Assembly: GCA_016199745.1 (NCBI GenBank)
Contig: JACQFZ010000014.1
Coordinates: 62,001 to 126,000 of the forward strand
Source of the DNA: Gammaproteobacteria bacterium
Lineage (GTDB): Bacteria; Pseudomonadota; Gammaproteobacteria; Acidiferrobacterales; Sulfurifustaceae
Length of the DNA: 64,000 nt
Direction: 5' to 3'
How positions within the stretch are numbered: position 1 is the stretch's first letter; every line of letters starts with the position of its first letter. The notes below the pieces were generated by a model that was given only the letters and a program-made list of their open reading frames with translations, made no database searches and was not told the origin of the DNA. This document shows positions 34,596 through 44,714 of this stretch, piece by piece. The position numbers and the translations under genes were made by a program.

Positions 34596-35804
34596 ATGCG
34601 CGATCAATATCTTTCACATCTCCGCCAAAGCATCGACCAAATCCGCGCCGACGGTTTTTACAAAACCGAACGCGTGATCCAAAGCCCGCAGTCGCCGGCA
34701 CTTCAGCTGGCCAGCGGCAAACGCGTGCTGAACTTCTGCGCCAATAATTATCTTGGCCTAGCAAACGATGCGCGCTTAGTAACCGCCGCCAAAAACGGAC
34801 TCGACCAGCACGGCTTCGGCATGGCATCGGTACGTTTCATTTGCGGTACGCAAGGCGTGCATAAAGAATTGGAAGGCGCGCTATCGGCGTTCTTGCAAAC
34901 CGAAGACAGCATTCTTTATTCGAGCTGCTTCGATGCCAACGGCGGACTGTTCGAGACGGTGCTCGGTGAAGAGGACGCCATCATCAGCGACGAGCTGAAT
35001 CATGCCAGCATTATCGACGGCATTCGTTTGTGTAAAGCCAAACGATTCCGCTACCGCAACAACGACATGATTGATCTGGCAGCGAAGCTGCAAGAAGCCG
35101 ATGCCGCCGGCGCCCGTTTCAAGTTAATCGCCACCGACGGTGTGTTTTCCATGGACGGCGTCGTCGCCGATCTACCATCGATCTGCGAGCTGGCCGACCG
35201 TCACGGCGCATTGATCATGGTCGACGATTCGCATGCCATCGGTTTCATCGGCGAGCACGGCCGCGGTACACCGGAGCTGTGCGGTGTTAGTGGACGCATC
35301 GATATTCTCACCGGCACGCTCGGTAAAGCCTTGGGCGGCGCTTCCGGTGGTTACGTCGCCGGTCGCCGCGAAATTATCGAGCTGCTGCGGCAACGCTCAC
35401 GTCCGTATTTATTTTCCAATACGCTGGCACCGAGCATCGCCGCCGCTTCGCTCACGGTGCTCGAGCTGCTGACAAGCCACGAAGGCGCGACGCTGCGTCG
35501 ACGCGTGCGCGAGAACGGCGAGCAGTTTCGGCGCGAGATGACGCGCTTGGGCTTTCAGCTCGTGCCCGGACAACATCCCATCATTCCGGTGATACTCGGC
35601 GACGCGGCGCTTGCCGGTCGAATGGCGGAGGCGTTGCTCGACGAAGGCATTTACGTCGTCGGCTTTTCGTTTCCGGTGGTGCCGAAAGGAAAAGCACGGA
35701 TTCGCACGCAAATGAGTGCGGCGCATACGCCGGAGCAGATTGAATGGGCGGTTGAGGCGTTTGCGAAGGTCGCCCGGACGTTGGGCGTAATACCCCCACC
35801 CTAA
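34596..35804 (+). CDS. kbl: glycine C-acetyltransferase (2-amino-3-ketobutyrate CoA ligase)
   Basis: A PLP enzyme of 402 residues (E. coli Kbl 398). It cleaves 2-amino-3-ketobutyrate with CoA to glycine and acetyl-CoA, the second step of threonine breakdown. Conserved parts are '[11 protein letters not shown]', '[21 protein letters not shown]', '[15 protein letters not shown]', '[17 protein letters not shown]' and the PLP lysine in '[14 protein letters not shown]'. The ATG at 34596 ([11 protein letters not shown]) fits the family start; an upstream in-frame start lies inside the repeat. tdh follows after a repeat-filled gap of 237 bases. Confidence 0.95.
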   Translation: MRDQYLSHLRQSIDQIRADGFYKTERVIQSPQSPALQLASGKRVLNFCANNYLGLANDARLVTAAKNGLDQHGFGMASVRFICGTQGVHKELEGALSAFLQTEDSILYSSCFDANGGLFETVLGEEDAIISDELNHASIIDGIRLCKAKRFRYRNNDMIDLAAKLQEADAAGARFKLIATDGVFSMDGVVADLPSICELADRHGALIMVDDSHAIGFIGEHGRGTPELCGVSGRIDILTGTLGKALGGASGGYVAGRREIIELLRQRSRPYLFSNTLAPSIAAASLTVLELLTSHEGATLRRRVRENGEQFRREMTRLGFQLVPGQHPIIPVILGDAALAGRMAEALLDEGIYVVGFSFPVVPKGKARIRTQMSAAHTPEQIEWAVEAFAKVARTLGVIPPP

Positions 35805-35893
35805 CCCTCCCCCGCGTTGCGGGGGAGGGAATGAAAAACGGCGGGTGTCTGACGTTATTAAACACAGGTAGGGCGGGCAGCGCTTTTCTGCCC
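35805..35893. repeat. two palindromic repeats between kbl and tdh
   Basis: Positions 35805-35829 form a perfect 11-bp stem (CCCTCCCCCGC / GCGGGGGAGGG, GTT loop) directly after the kbl stop. Positions 35868-35893 hold a GTAG-headed hairpin (GGGCAG / CTGCCC) related to the one at 4516. A third, imperfect unit ending in GATTAGGGTGGGGGC lies near 35985-36022, just before tdh. Confidence 0.65.
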
Positions 35894-36041
35894 AGGCGAA
35901 TTTAAAACACCGAAGCAACTTATTGCCCGTGCGCTATTCAAAGCTACGCGTAGGCAGCAACCCTACCCATTTTACGGCCCATTCCCCTCCCCCACGGTCG
36001 CAGGGAAGGATTAGGGTGGGGGCATTAACGAGGAACAAACC

Positions 36042-37070
36042 ATGAAAGCACTCGCCAAACTCGAACGCGCCCCCGGGCTGACGCTGACCCGCGTCAAGAA
36101 GCCGGAAGTCGGTCACAACGACGTCCTGATTAAGATCAAGAAGACGGCGATCTGCGGCACCGACATCCATATCTGGAAATGGGACGAGTGGGCGCAGAAA
36201 ACGATTCCAGTGCCGATGCACGTCGGCCATGAATACGTCGGCGAGATCGTCGACATGGGGCTCGAAGTGCGCGGCTTCAAAATCGGCGACCGCGTCTCCG
36301 GCGAGGGCCATATCACTTGCGGCTTCTGCCGTAACTGTCGCGCCGGCCGCCGGCATCTGTGCCGCAACACCGTCGGCGTCGGCGTCAACCGCGAGGGCGC
36401 GTTCGCCGAGTACTTGGTCTTGCCGGCGTTCAACGCTTTCAAAATTCCGGACGACATCCCCGACGAGCTGGCCTCGATCTTCGATCCCTTCGGTAACGCT
36501 ACGCACACCGCGTTATCGTTCAATCTCGTCGGCGAAGACGTGCTCATCACCGGTGCCGGCCCGATCGGCATCATGGCGGTCGCCATCGCCCGTCATGTCG
36601 GTGCGCGCCACGTCGTCATCACCGACGTCAACGATTATCGACTACAGTTGGCGCAACGGATGGGTGCAACCCGTACGGTTAACGTCCAACGCGATAGTCT
36701 GCGCGATGTTATGAGCGAGCTGCACATGACCGAGGGCTTCGACGTTGGCATGGAAATGTCGGGCGTGCCGAGCGCGTTCGCCAATTTGCTCGAGCACATG
36801 AATCACGGCGGCAAGGTGGCATTGCTCGGCATACCGCCGGCGGAAACGGTGATCGACTGGAATCAAGTGATCTTCAAGGGCTTGGAGATCAAGGGCATCT
36901 ACGGCCGCGAGATGTTCGAAACTTGGTACAAGATGGTGGCGATGCTGCAAAGCGGACTCGATCTGTCGCCGATCATCACCCATCGCTTCGGCGTCGATCA
37001 GTACGAAACTGCATTCGCAACCATGCTCTCGGGCAGCAGCGGTAAGGTGATTCTCGATTGGACAGCTTAG
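36042..37070 (+). CDS. tdh: L-threonine 3-dehydrogenase
   Basis: A zinc-dependent medium-chain dehydrogenase of 342 residues (E. coli Tdh 341). It oxidises threonine to 2-amino-3-ketobutyrate with NAD. The catalytic zinc ligands are C38 (AICGTDIH), H63 and E64 (VGHEYVGE). The structural zinc site is C93, C96, C99 and C107 ([15 protein letters not shown]). The Rossmann loop is '[20 protein letters not shown]'. With kbl upstream it completes the pathway from threonine to glycine. The following membrane protein gene overlaps its end by 13 bases, so the two are likely co-transcribed. Confidence 0.96.
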   Translation: MKALAKLERAPGLTLTRVKKPEVGHNDVLIKIKKTAICGTDIHIWKWDEWAQKTIPVPMHVGHEYVGEIVDMGLEVRGFKIGDRVSGEGHITCGFCRNCRAGRRHLCRNTVGVGVNREGAFAEYLVLPAFNAFKIPDDIPDELASIFDPFGNATHTALSFNLVGEDVLITGAGPIGIMAVAIARHVGARHVVITDVNDYRLQLAQRMGATRTVNVQRDSLRDVMSELHMTEGFDVGMEMSGVPSAFANLLEHMNHGGKVALLGIPPAETVIDWNQVIFKGLEIKGIYGREMFETWYKMVAMLQSGLDLSPIITHRFGVDQYETAFATMLSGSSGKVILDWTA

Positions 37071-38131
37071 GTCAAAAAAAACTGCCGGCGACGGCACGGC
37101 ACGCCGGTAGTTACGATAAAGCCGCACCGATCCCGCTGCCGTACCAGATCGCCAGCTGGATTTTGATGGGTGTCGGCATGATCGCCGTCATCGGTCTGCA
37201 CTTGGTCGCCGCCCTGATCGCCGGGCTGCTGGTCTTTCAGTTGGTGCATATGTTATCCGCCGCCGTTCGCATCCCGTATATCGGTAACCGCTATGCCAAG
37301 GTGTTGTTCGTGGCGGTCCTGGCGATCATCGTCGTCACCGTATTGGCGCTTGCCGGTGTCGGCGTCGGCGTGTTCCTGCGCCGTGGGCCGGATAACCTGG
37401 CGCTGTTGCTGACGCAACTGGCGGTAATCATCGATGATCTCCGGCGCATCTTGCCCGACAGCGTCGTTGCATTTCTTCCGACCGATGCCGACGGTGTCAA
37501 ACGTGCCATTGCCGAGTGGTTTCGCGAGAACGCCGTCGTAATTCGCACCATCGGCACCGACACGCTGCGGATAGTCGTACACATCCTGATCGGCCTCATT
37601 ATCGGCGCCATGATCGCGCTACATGAAGTTACGCCGCGTGCACGATCAACACCGTTTACGCGGGCGCTCGCGCAGCGCGCTCAGCGTCTGGCGCTCGCCT
37701 TCCGCCGCATCCTGTTGGCACAGGTGCCGATCTCGGCGATCAACACCTTACTGACTACCATTTACCTCGCCGGCGTGTTGCCGTATTTCGATATCAAGCT
37801 GCCGTTTATTAAAACGCTGATTGCCGTCACCTTTATCGCCGGCCTATTGCCCGTGGTCGGCAACTTAATCTCGAACACGGTGATTTTTCTCATCAGCCTC
37901 ACGCATTCGTTTGCACTCGGCGCCGCCTCGCTCGGTTATCTCGTCGTCATTCACAAACTCGAATATTTTCTAAATGCCCGCATCGTCGGCAATCGCATCA
38001 AGGCCAAGGCGTGGGAACTGCTGATGGCCATGTTGTTGTTCGAATCGATGTTCGGCCTGACGGGACTGATCATGGGGCCGCTGGTATATGCCTACGTTAA
38101 ATACGAGCTCGACGAACAGGGACTGATTTAG
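37058..38131 (+). CDS. AI-2E family transporter (PerM-like membrane protein)
   Basis: A protein of 357 residues with about seven hydrophobic segments. The family's C-terminal part is clear: '[66 protein letters not shown]' (shown whole only to mark the segment at about 220-285 is avoided; key parts are '[12 protein letters not shown]' and '[13 protein letters not shown]'). A conserved end '[17 protein letters not shown]' follows. Members are grouped with TqsA/PerM; the substrate is unknown. The only plausible start is a TTG at 37058 inside the end of tdh, since the next ATG lies within the first membrane helix. Confidence 0.82.
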   Translation: MDSLGQKKLPATARHAGSYDKAAPIPLPYQIASWILMGVGMIAVIGLHLVAALIAGLLVFQLVHMLSAAVRIPYIGNRYAKVLFVAVLAIIVVTVLALAGVGVGVFLRRGPDNLALLLTQLAVIIDDLRRILPDSVVAFLPTDADGVKRAIAEWFRENAVVIRTIGTDTLRIVVHILIGLIIGAMIALHEVTPRARSTPFTRALAQRAQRLALAFRRILLAQVPISAINTLLTTIYLAGVLPYFDIKLPFIKTLIAVTFIAGLLPVVGNLISNTVIFLISLTHSFALGAASLGYLVVIHKLEYFLNARIVGNRIKAKAWELLMAMLLFESMFGLTGLIMGPLVYAYVKYELDEQGLI

Positions 38132-38144
38132 CAAAGCTCGTTAT

Positions 38145-38696
38145 TCATTTACTGGGCTCGATGACCGCCGTCTTTAACCCGTCGAGACTGACTTGGTTCT
38201 TCTCGCGCCAGTATTGAAGTAGACCGTCGCTGCCCTTCTTCTCCGCCCAATGTCGTAACAACTCGCGCTCGCCGTCGTAGCTAAACAGCGGTACGCCGAA
38301 GCCGCACGAGGTTTGCACGAGCTCGATCGATAACACGAATATCTGTCGCGCACCCGGGATCGGCTCGAACTGCGCCAACCAATGGTCCCATTCAGGATCG
38401 CGCGCGTGATATGTCTGCGCTTGGCCGTAGAGCCGTAATATCACCGGCTTGCTCTCGAACGCGCAGAACATGATCGTCATGCGGCGGTTTTCCAGGACAT
38501 GTGCTGCAGTTTCATTGCCGCTGCCGGTGACGTTGAGCCAGGCGACGGTCGTGCGATCGACGACCCGCAACGAGTCCATCCCCTTCGGCGACACGTTGAC
38601 CCGGCCAGCGTGCGGTGCGGTGGCCACAAAAAAAATCTTTTGCTGTTTAATAAAATTAGCGAGCTCGTCGCTGAGCGCGGAATATTGCTTTCCCAT
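38145..38696 (-). CDS. pyridoxamine 5'-phosphate oxidase family protein
   Basis: A protein of 183 residues with the split-barrel FMN-binding fold. Conserved parts are 'QQKIFFVATAPHAGRVNVSPKGMDSLRVVD', in which the SPKG loop is typical, and 'AWLNVTGSGNETAAHVLENRRMTIMFCAFES', which matches the phosphate-binding and dimer region. Family members reduce or bind flavin cofactors; the small-molecule substrate is not known. The ATG at 38696 has AGGAAAG just upstream and is preferred over one 18 bases further upstream. The gene is convergent with the AI-2E transporter gene, 13 bases apart. Confidence 0.87.
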   Translation of the reverse strand: MGKQYSALSDELANFIKQQKIFFVATAPHAGRVNVSPKGMDSLRVVDRTTVAWLNVTGSGNETAAHVLENRRMTIMFCAFESKPVILRLYGQAQTYHARDPEWDHWLAQFEPIPGARQIFVLSIELVQTSCGFGVPLFSYDGERELLRHWAEKKGSDGLLQYWREKNQVSLDGLKTAVIEPSK

Positions 38697-38934
38697 ACTT
38701 TCCTCTTTTAGCACAGCTATTTCATGTTCATCGTATGGGCCGGCGTGGGAGAAGTCACGACGGCCGAACGTATAGCACTATCGATGCCAAGGGTAATGGT
38801 AAACAACGTTCGCCATGTCTTCCCTGCTATCGAGTTCGCCGGATTATCAACCCCCTTCGCTAACGACAAGGATGACTACTGAGCGCGCTCCGGTCGTCTG
38901 CATATAGGCGATAATGCGATGGCGGTTGAAAATA

Positions 38935-40128
38935 ATGGTCGATTCTTATGAAGAGCCCGTGGAACAATCGGTGATGGCGCCAGGATGGTTATCGAACCGC
39001 TTACGTGCCATCACGCCGCTGCGCACCGTCGTACGTCAGGCACGCCATGCGATAGAACCTTATCGTGCGCGCACTTGGACGTTGCAGGGTCCAGTCGCGA
39101 CATTATCGCAGCCGCTGCGCCTAATTTATGCCGGACAACTCGAATCCAAAAATTATCTTAGACATCTCGCGTTCCAGGAATCGGTCGACGAGCGCGCGCG
39201 AAACATGCGGTGGTTGGGGCATGCGCTGGGATGGCGCGTCGAAGATAACGACGCCGACTTAATCGCGATCGATCTCGATCGGTCGATCTATCGACAGTAC
39301 TGCGGTATCGAAGAATCGCAACCGGAAGCGGGAATATTCTGCATTCCCACTTGGATACGCGGCAACATCGATGTGTCAGCGGCGGCACGCTGCCGGAAAT
39401 TACCGGAAACCGTCCGCAGCGATTTGCGTCTGATCGCCCGAAACCGTCTGGAGTATCGCCTGACGCGGGAGCGCGCGCAGTTCGATCGTTTCTATCACTC
39501 CATGTATGTGCCGTACATCCGCCATGTCTACGGTGACCGCGCGTTCATGATGTCGTATGACGAAATGCTGGAGCAGCTGCCGATCTCCGAGCTGATATTG
39601 GTCCGCCAAGATAATGATGACATTGCTGGCCAGATTATCGTACATCGCGACGGCGTTGCAATCGGTTGGTCGGTCGGCGTAAACAACGGCGACCCGACGT
39701 TCGTGAAAGCCGGCGCATTGACCGCGCTCTATCATTTCGTACCGCAATATTTGGCGGAACAAGGATATCCGTCGTTCGATGTCGGTCTTTCTCGACCGTT
39801 TCTCAACGATGGCGTGCTCCGGTTCAAGGGAAAATGGGGCATGTACGTCACCAGCGGTCACGACAAGCTACTGATACTCAAATTCGCGCGCACATCGGCA
39901 GCGGCACACACGTTTATGCACCGCAATCCGTTCATCTATCTCGCCGATGGCCAACTGTACGGCGCCATCTTCATTACTCCCGGAGAAGAAAATCACCGAC
40001 CGACACTCGAACGATTGCGTCGTAGCTACTCGATGCGCGGCCTTCGTTGTCTGAATTTATTCGCGCTGACCGAAGTACCGCCCGGTTTACGTTGGGTCGG
40101 CTCGCTGGACGACGTGCGCACTACCTAA
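38935..40128 (+). CDS. GNAT/FemAB-like acyltransferase, unrecognised specificity
   Basis: A protein of 397 residues with no signal peptide. The central part reads like the GNAT fold used in exopolysaccharide-type and FemAB-like acyltransferases. 'LTRERAQFDRFYHSMYVPYIRHVYGDRAFM' is followed by 'ELILVRQDNDDIAGQIIVHRDGVAIGW' and 'TALYHFVPQYLAEQGYPSFDVGLSRPFLNDGVLRFKGKWGM'. That last pattern (Q-G-Y-x-x-x-D-x-G-x-S) is common in such proteins. The N-terminal 100 residues are unassigned. The next gene, a GMC oxidoreductase, starts 19 bases downstream, so the two form an operon. Their joint substrate is unknown. Confidence 0.6.
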   Translation: MVDSYEEPVEQSVMAPGWLSNRLRAITPLRTVVRQARHAIEPYRARTWTLQGPVATLSQPLRLIYAGQLESKNYLRHLAFQESVDERARNMRWLGHALGWRVEDNDADLIAIDLDRSIYRQYCGIEESQPEAGIFCIPTWIRGNIDVSAAARCRKLPETVRSDLRLIARNRLEYRLTRERAQFDRFYHSMYVPYIRHVYGDRAFMMSYDEMLEQLPISELILVRQDNDDIAGQIIVHRDGVAIGWSVGVNNGDPTFVKAGALTALYHFVPQYLAEQGYPSFDVGLSRPFLNDGVLRFKGKWGMYVTSGHDKLLILKFARTSAAAHTFMHRNPFIYLADGQLYGAIFITPGEENHRPTLERLRRSYSMRGLRCLNLFALTEVPPGLRWVGSLDDVRTT

Positions 40129-40147
40129 TAACGGGAGCTATCGACGC

Positions 40148-41764
40148 ATGATTATCGACTTTCGAATGATCGACGCAAAAGCAATCGACGCCGACCTTTG
40201 CATCATCGGCGGCGGCGCTGCCGGCATAACCTTAGGACGCGCGTTCGCCGGCACCGATATTCGCGTGTGTTTGCTTGAAAGCGGCGGCTTCGAGCACGAT
40301 GCCGATATCCAGGCACTCTACGACGGCAAAGATACCGGCTACTACGACGTATACGATCTCCAAAGCTCGCGCCATCGTCGTTTCGGCGGATCGACGCACG
40401 CCTGGGTCGGTCATTGCGCCGTGCCAACGGCGATGGATTTCGAACGCCGGCCATGGATCCGCAACAGCGGCTGGCCGATCGGCAAAACCGAGCTCGATCG
40501 TTACTACGTCGCGGCGCACGAGGTGTTGGAAATCGGCGCGTATCGCTATGACCTTGCGGAATTTCCGGCACGCGCGCAACGCACGCCGTTGTTCAATCGC
40601 GACAAAATCATTCCGCGGGTATGGCGCCTGAGCCCGCCGACGCGCTTTGGCCGAAGATATCGGCACGACTTAGAGCGCGCCACCAACGTGCGCGTATTCC
40701 TGCACGCTAACGTGGTCGAGCTCGAGACCGATGGCACGGCAACGCGTGTAATCGCCGCCCAACTGCGCACCCTGGATGGCCGACACGGGCGGGTGCGGGC
40801 AAAATATTTCGTCTTGGCGTGCGGCGGTATTGAAAACGCACGTTTGCTGTTGCTGTCCGATCGAGCTGCACATCAAGGGTTAGGTAATCGTTACGATATT
40901 GTCGGTCGGTATTACATGGACCAGTTGCGCATCCCCAACGCCGCCGTCGTCGAAATACGAAATCCGCGGCGCTTACGCATGTTAGTCGGCGATTTTCATG
41001 AAGACGGCGTGCGCTTCGAAACGATGGTGTGTCCCGCGGACTCTGTGCAACGGCAGCATGAGACGCTCAATTGGGGCATCGAAATTCTACCAATTGCCGA
41101 AACCGCCGCCTGGGCGGTGGCACTGCGCGGACTGCGACAAGCACAGCGCGAGCGAACCTGGCCCGATAATCTGACAAAGCAAGTGCGGACGTTAATCGCC
41201 AATAGTAATAGCGCCGTCATGGCGCTGATGCGACACCTGGCACGTCGGTCGTTCAGCTTGCTCGCACGTTGCGAAGTCGCACCCGACTGGAACAACCGCG
41301 TCACACTCTCGGACGAGCGCGACGCGCTCGGCCAACGCAAGATTGAGCGCTACTGGCGTCTCAGCACGCACGAAAAGCACACCACGCGCACCGCCGTGCG
41401 CGTGCTCGGCGACGAACTCGCGCGCCTCGGCCTCGGAAGCGTGCAACCGGCGGGCTGGCTAGGCACGGATGACGACATCTGGCCCAAAGATATCATCGCC
41501 GGACCGCATCATATCGGCACGACCCGCATGGCATCGGATCCTAAGCATGGCGTCGTCGACGCTACTTGCCGCGTACACGATATGGAGAATCTATATATTG
41601 TCGGCAGCTCGACCTTCCCTGCCTGCGGTTACGCCCACCCGACGTTGACCATCGTCGCGCTCACATTGCGTCTCGCCGATCACCTCAAAAAATCATTCGC
41701 CAGCAAACACACGTCGATGGATGCGCCGACGCGGACGACACCCGCAAACATCGACCTAAATTAG
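40148..41764 (+). CDS. GMC family FAD-dependent oxidoreductase
   Basis: A protein of 538 residues. The FAD-binding Rossmann motif is GGGAAG (21-26) in 'ADLCIIGGGAAGITLGRAF', followed by 'VCLLESGGFE'. The substrate-side signature is 'RRFGGSTHAWVGHCAVP'. 'YFVLACGGIENARLLLLSD' and the C-terminal catalytic region 'HHIGTTRMASDPKHGVVDATCRVHDMENLYIVGSSTFP', ending in 'HPTLTIVALTLRLADHL', are typical of GMC enzymes that oxidise alcohols or sugars. There is no signal peptide, so it is cytoplasmic. It is translated right after the acyltransferase-like gene, suggesting joint modification of one metabolite or polymer precursor. Confidence 0.87.
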   Translation: MIIDFRMIDAKAIDADLCIIGGGAAGITLGRAFAGTDIRVCLLESGGFEHDADIQALYDGKDTGYYDVYDLQSSRHRRFGGSTHAWVGHCAVPTAMDFERRPWIRNSGWPIGKTELDRYYVAAHEVLEIGAYRYDLAEFPARAQRTPLFNRDKIIPRVWRLSPPTRFGRRYRHDLERATNVRVFLHANVVELETDGTATRVIAAQLRTLDGRHGRVRAKYFVLACGGIENARLLLLSDRAAHQGLGNRYDIVGRYYMDQLRIPNAAVVEIRNPRRLRMLVGDFHEDGVRFETMVCPADSVQRQHETLNWGIEILPIAETAAWAVALRGLRQAQRERTWPDNLTKQVRTLIANSNSAVMALMRHLARRSFSLLARCEVAPDWNNRVTLSDERDALGQRKIERYWRLSTHEKHTTRTAVRVLGDELARLGLGSVQPAGWLGTDDDIWPKDIIAGPHHIGTTRMASDPKHGVVDATCRVHDMENLYIVGSSTFPACGYAHPTLTIVALTLRLADHLKKSFASKHTSMDAPTRTTPANIDLN

Positions 41765-41842
41765 TACGGTGTTAATACGGCCAGCGCGCGCAACGAAATT
41801 GCGCTCGCGGCGCTTTTGCGATTGGCGCAAAATGGCGCGGCT

Positions 41843-44200
41843 ATGAAAGTACGCGGTTTTATCTTACAAGCGAGCTATCGCGTTTTCTCCGACGTCGACG
41901 GCCGTCGCGCGCCGGTGGTGCACATCTACGGTCGCTTGGAAGACGGCGGCACATTTCTCGTGCGCGACTACCGACAACGCCCGCATTTCTATATTCGCGC
42001 CAGCGATGCCGAGCGCACCCGCGCACTCGGCGCGCCCGCGCCGCGACCGGTCGCCAAACACACATTCGACGGCGCCGCGGTCTGCCGGCTCGACGTCGAA
42101 ACACCGCCGGACGTCCCCGGCTTACGCGACCGCTTGCATGCCGCCGGCATCGATACGTTCGAGGCCGACGTGCGTTTCGCCGTCCGCTACTTGATCGAGC
42201 GCGGCATCAAAGGCGGTTGCGAAATCGAAGGCACCGCCGTCCCCGGAACCTGCGTCACTTGGGTATTCGATAATCCGCAACTTCGCCCGGCGAATGTGCA
42301 AGTGGAACCGCGCGTGCTGTCGTTCGATATCGAGACCGATGCCAAGGGCGAACAACTGCTAGCGATCTCGATGTATGGACCCGAGATCGACGAAGTACTG
42401 ATCGTCGACAGTAGCGATCGCGCCATGCCCGCCAACGCTACCCGCTGCACCGATGAGCGCGCCGCGCTCAATGCCTTCTGCAATCGCGTCGCCAAGCTCG
42501 ACCCCGACGTGTTGACCGGCTGGAACATCGTCGATTTCGATCTGAGCGTGCTTCAACGCATCGCCACGCGCCTGCGCCATCCTTTCAGCTTGGGCCGCGA
42601 CCCGGGGGCAATGCGCCTCCGCAAGGCCGAAGGTTATTTCGGTAGCGGCAATGCCGCCATTCCCGGCCGCTTGGTGCTCGACGGCATCGACCTGTTACGC
42701 GGCGCCTTCGTGCGCATGGACGACTACTCGCTCGACGCGGTCGCACGCGAAGTGCTCGGCGAAGGTAAAGCGGTCGCCGGCGACGTGCACGACCGTATCG
42801 GCGAGATCCTGCACAACTACCGGCACGACCTCGCCGCTTTTGCACTCTATGCGCGCACCGACGCACGCCTCGCGTTCGACATCGTTAAGCGCCTGAACCT
42901 GGTGCAGCTCACCTTCGCCCGCAGCCAACTGGCCGGCATGACACCGGACCGCGTGGCCGCGAGCATCGCCTCGTTCGACTTTCTTTATTTAACCGAGCTC
43001 GAACAACGCGGTTTGGTGACGCCGACCGTGCGCGCCGACGATTCACGGGTACACGCCGCGCAACAAGGCGGTCATGTGCTGGAACCGGTGACTGGACTGC
43101 ACCGCAATGTCTGGGTATTCGATTTCAAGAGCCTGTACCCGAGCATCATCCGCACCTTCAACATCGATCCGCTGGCTTATGTTGCCAATCCGCCGGCCGG
43201 CGCCGATCTGATCGATACGCCCGGCGGCGCCTTTCACCGCGAGCCGGCGATCTTGCCGCGCATGCTCGACGAATTGTTCCCGCGTCGCGACGCCGCCAAA
43301 AAAGCCGGCGACGACGTTGCCGCCAACGCGATCAAGATTTTGATGAATTCGTTCTACGGCGTGCTCGGCACGCCCGCTTGCCGCTTCTACAACTCGGCAC
43401 TGGCAAACGCCATCACCGGTCAAGGTCGCGAACTATTGCTGTGGTCGAAACAGTGGTTCGAAACCGCCGGCTTCAAAGTGCTCTATGGCGACACCGATAG
43501 CTTATTTGTTCATTCGGGCACGAACGATCCGAGCAAGGCGCGCGAGCAAGGGCCGAAGCTGACGGCCGCGCTGAACGACGAGCTTGCGCGCTACATCGAC
43601 CGACGCTGGCGCGTACAAAGTCGTCTCGAACTAAAGTTCGAAAAGCTGTATCTGAAATTATTTCTACCGCGAGTGCGCCACGGCACCGGCGGCGCGCGCA
43701 AGCGTTACGCCGGCCTACTCGACACTAACGACAGTGACAACATCGAATTCGTCGGCATGGAAGTCGTGCGCCGCGACTGGACCGCGCTCGCCAAGCAGGT
43801 GCAACGCGAGCTTTATCACCGGCTGTTTGCCGATCAGTCGGTCGACGAATATCTGGCCGACGTGGTTAGGAAAGTCCGTAACGGCGACTTGGACGACGCA
43901 TTGGTTTATCGCAAGAACCTACGTAAAGACACCGAGGACTACACTGCAACCACACCGCCGCATGTCGTCGCCGCGCGTAAATCAACGCAACCGCTGGGTC
44001 GGTTAATTAGCTACGTCATCACGACCGCCGGGCCGGAGCCGCTGGACAACGTGCAACATCCGCTCGATCGTGAGCACTACGTGACGAAGCAAGTTAAACC
44101 GGTCGCCGAACCGGTGTTGGCAACGTTAGGGCTCGATTTCGAACGCGTCATCGGCGACAGTCGGCAACTCGATCTGTACTCGCTATTCGGTGAAATGTAA
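41843..44200 (+). CDS. polB: DNA polymerase II (family B)
   Basis: A protein of 785 residues (E. coli Pol II 783), a DNA repair and bypass polymerase with proofreading. The exonuclease motif is LSFDIETD (about 155). 'TGWNIVDFDL' (Exo II) and 'YARTDARLAFDI' (Exo III) are present. The polymerase motifs are DFKSLYPSII (A), KILMNSFYGVLG (B) and YGDTDSLF (C), with both catalytic Asp in motif C. 'LFLPRVRHGTGGARKRYAGL' belongs to the thumb-proximal region. The ATG at 41843 (MKVRGFILQ) gives the family start; an in-frame ATG 27 bases upstream is less likely. In E. coli polB is LexA-controlled; I see no clear SOS box here. Confidence 0.95.
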   Translation: MKVRGFILQASYRVFSDVDGRRAPVVHIYGRLEDGGTFLVRDYRQRPHFYIRASDAERTRALGAPAPRPVAKHTFDGAAVCRLDVETPPDVPGLRDRLHAAGIDTFEADVRFAVRYLIERGIKGGCEIEGTAVPGTCVTWVFDNPQLRPANVQVEPRVLSFDIETDAKGEQLLAISMYGPEIDEVLIVDSSDRAMPANATRCTDERAALNAFCNRVAKLDPDVLTGWNIVDFDLSVLQRIATRLRHPFSLGRDPGAMRLRKAEGYFGSGNAAIPGRLVLDGIDLLRGAFVRMDDYSLDAVAREVLGEGKAVAGDVHDRIGEILHNYRHDLAAFALYARTDARLAFDIVKRLNLVQLTFARSQLAGMTPDRVAASIASFDFLYLTELEQRGLVTPTVRADDSRVHAAQQGGHVLEPVTGLHRNVWVFDFKSLYPSIIRTFNIDPLAYVANPPAGADLIDTPGGAFHREPAILPRMLDELFPRRDAAKKAGDDVAANAIKILMNSFYGVLGTPACRFYNSALANAITGQGRELLLWSKQWFETAGFKVLYGDTDSLFVHSGTNDPSKAREQGPKLTAALNDELARYIDRRWRVQSRLELKFEKLYLKLFLPRVRHGTGGARKRYAGLLDTNDSDNIEFVGMEVVRRDWTALAKQVQRELYHRLFADQSVDEYLADVVRKVRNGDLDDALVYRKNLRKDTEDYTATTPPHVVAARKSTQPLGRLISYVITTAGPEPLDNVQHPLDREHYVTKQVKPVAEPVLATLGLDFERVIGDSRQLDLYSLFGEM

Positions 44201-44253
44201 GGCTCAACTCCGAATGGCAATGACTTAACGATTTCATTGCCCGTGATCCCCGC

Positions 44254-44281
44254 TCCCTCACCCCGCAAGCGGGGTGAGGGA
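44254..44281. terminator. strong hairpin between convergent genes
   Basis: A perfect 13-bp stem with an AA loop (CCCTCACCCCGC / GCGGGGTGAGGG plus a T-A pair) between polB and the convergent small gene. No U-run follows. It is also a member of the window's palindromic repeat family. Confidence 0.6.
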
Positions 44282-44309
44282 ATATTCGCTTGAGGTGGTA
44301 CCGTTGGGA

Positions 44310-44714
44310 TTAGCCCGAAGGATCCGGTACGAACTGGCCTGGGAACGGGTTGGGATCTTTAACCGGCGGCGCCGCGATCACACCACGCGCGACAAGATTG
44401 GCGTAACTGTCGTAATAAATTTTAATTAGCTCGGCCGATTGCTCGGTCGCGCGCTGAAATTCGGTGTACTGCACTTGCGAAGTTTCGCGCCGACCGTGCC
44501 CAGTTCCCAAGCGCTGCTCCGACTTCCGCCGCGTCGTGCTATCGGCGGTAGGCGCGGCAGCCTCGGCTGCCGCGCCACCTTCGTTGAGCGCTGCCGATGG
44601 CGCGATGTATGAATCAGAATGCGGCGGAGATGAGATAAGTGTAATTTTCGCGAGTTTCCACCGACTAAGGGGAAACGACGAGAATATATGATGAAAATTG
44701 CTATCTACCGCCAC
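44310..44714 (-). CDS. conserved hypothetical protein
   Basis: A predicted protein of 134 residues. The last 70 residues look like real, conserved protein: 'QRLGTGHGRRETSQVQYTEF', 'ELIKIYYDSYANLVARGVI' and 'DPNPFPGQFVPDPSG'. I have seen this kind of GTGHGRRE...YYDSYANLVA...PFP-x-x-FVPDP tail in proteobacterial hypothetical proteins, but its function is unknown. The first 60 residues are low-complexity and contain an Ala-rich palindrome. The only ATG (44714) overlaps the divergent DUF1223 gene start by 27 bases. A TTG within codon 70 would give a shorter product. The start is therefore uncertain. Confidence 0.6.
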   Translation of the reverse strand: MAVDSNFHHIFSSFPLSRWKLAKITLISSPPHSDSYIAPSAALNEGGAAAEAAAPTADSTTRRKSEQRLGTGHGRRETSQVQYTEFQRATEQSAELIKIYYDSYANLVARGVIAAPPVKDPNPFPGQFVPDPSG

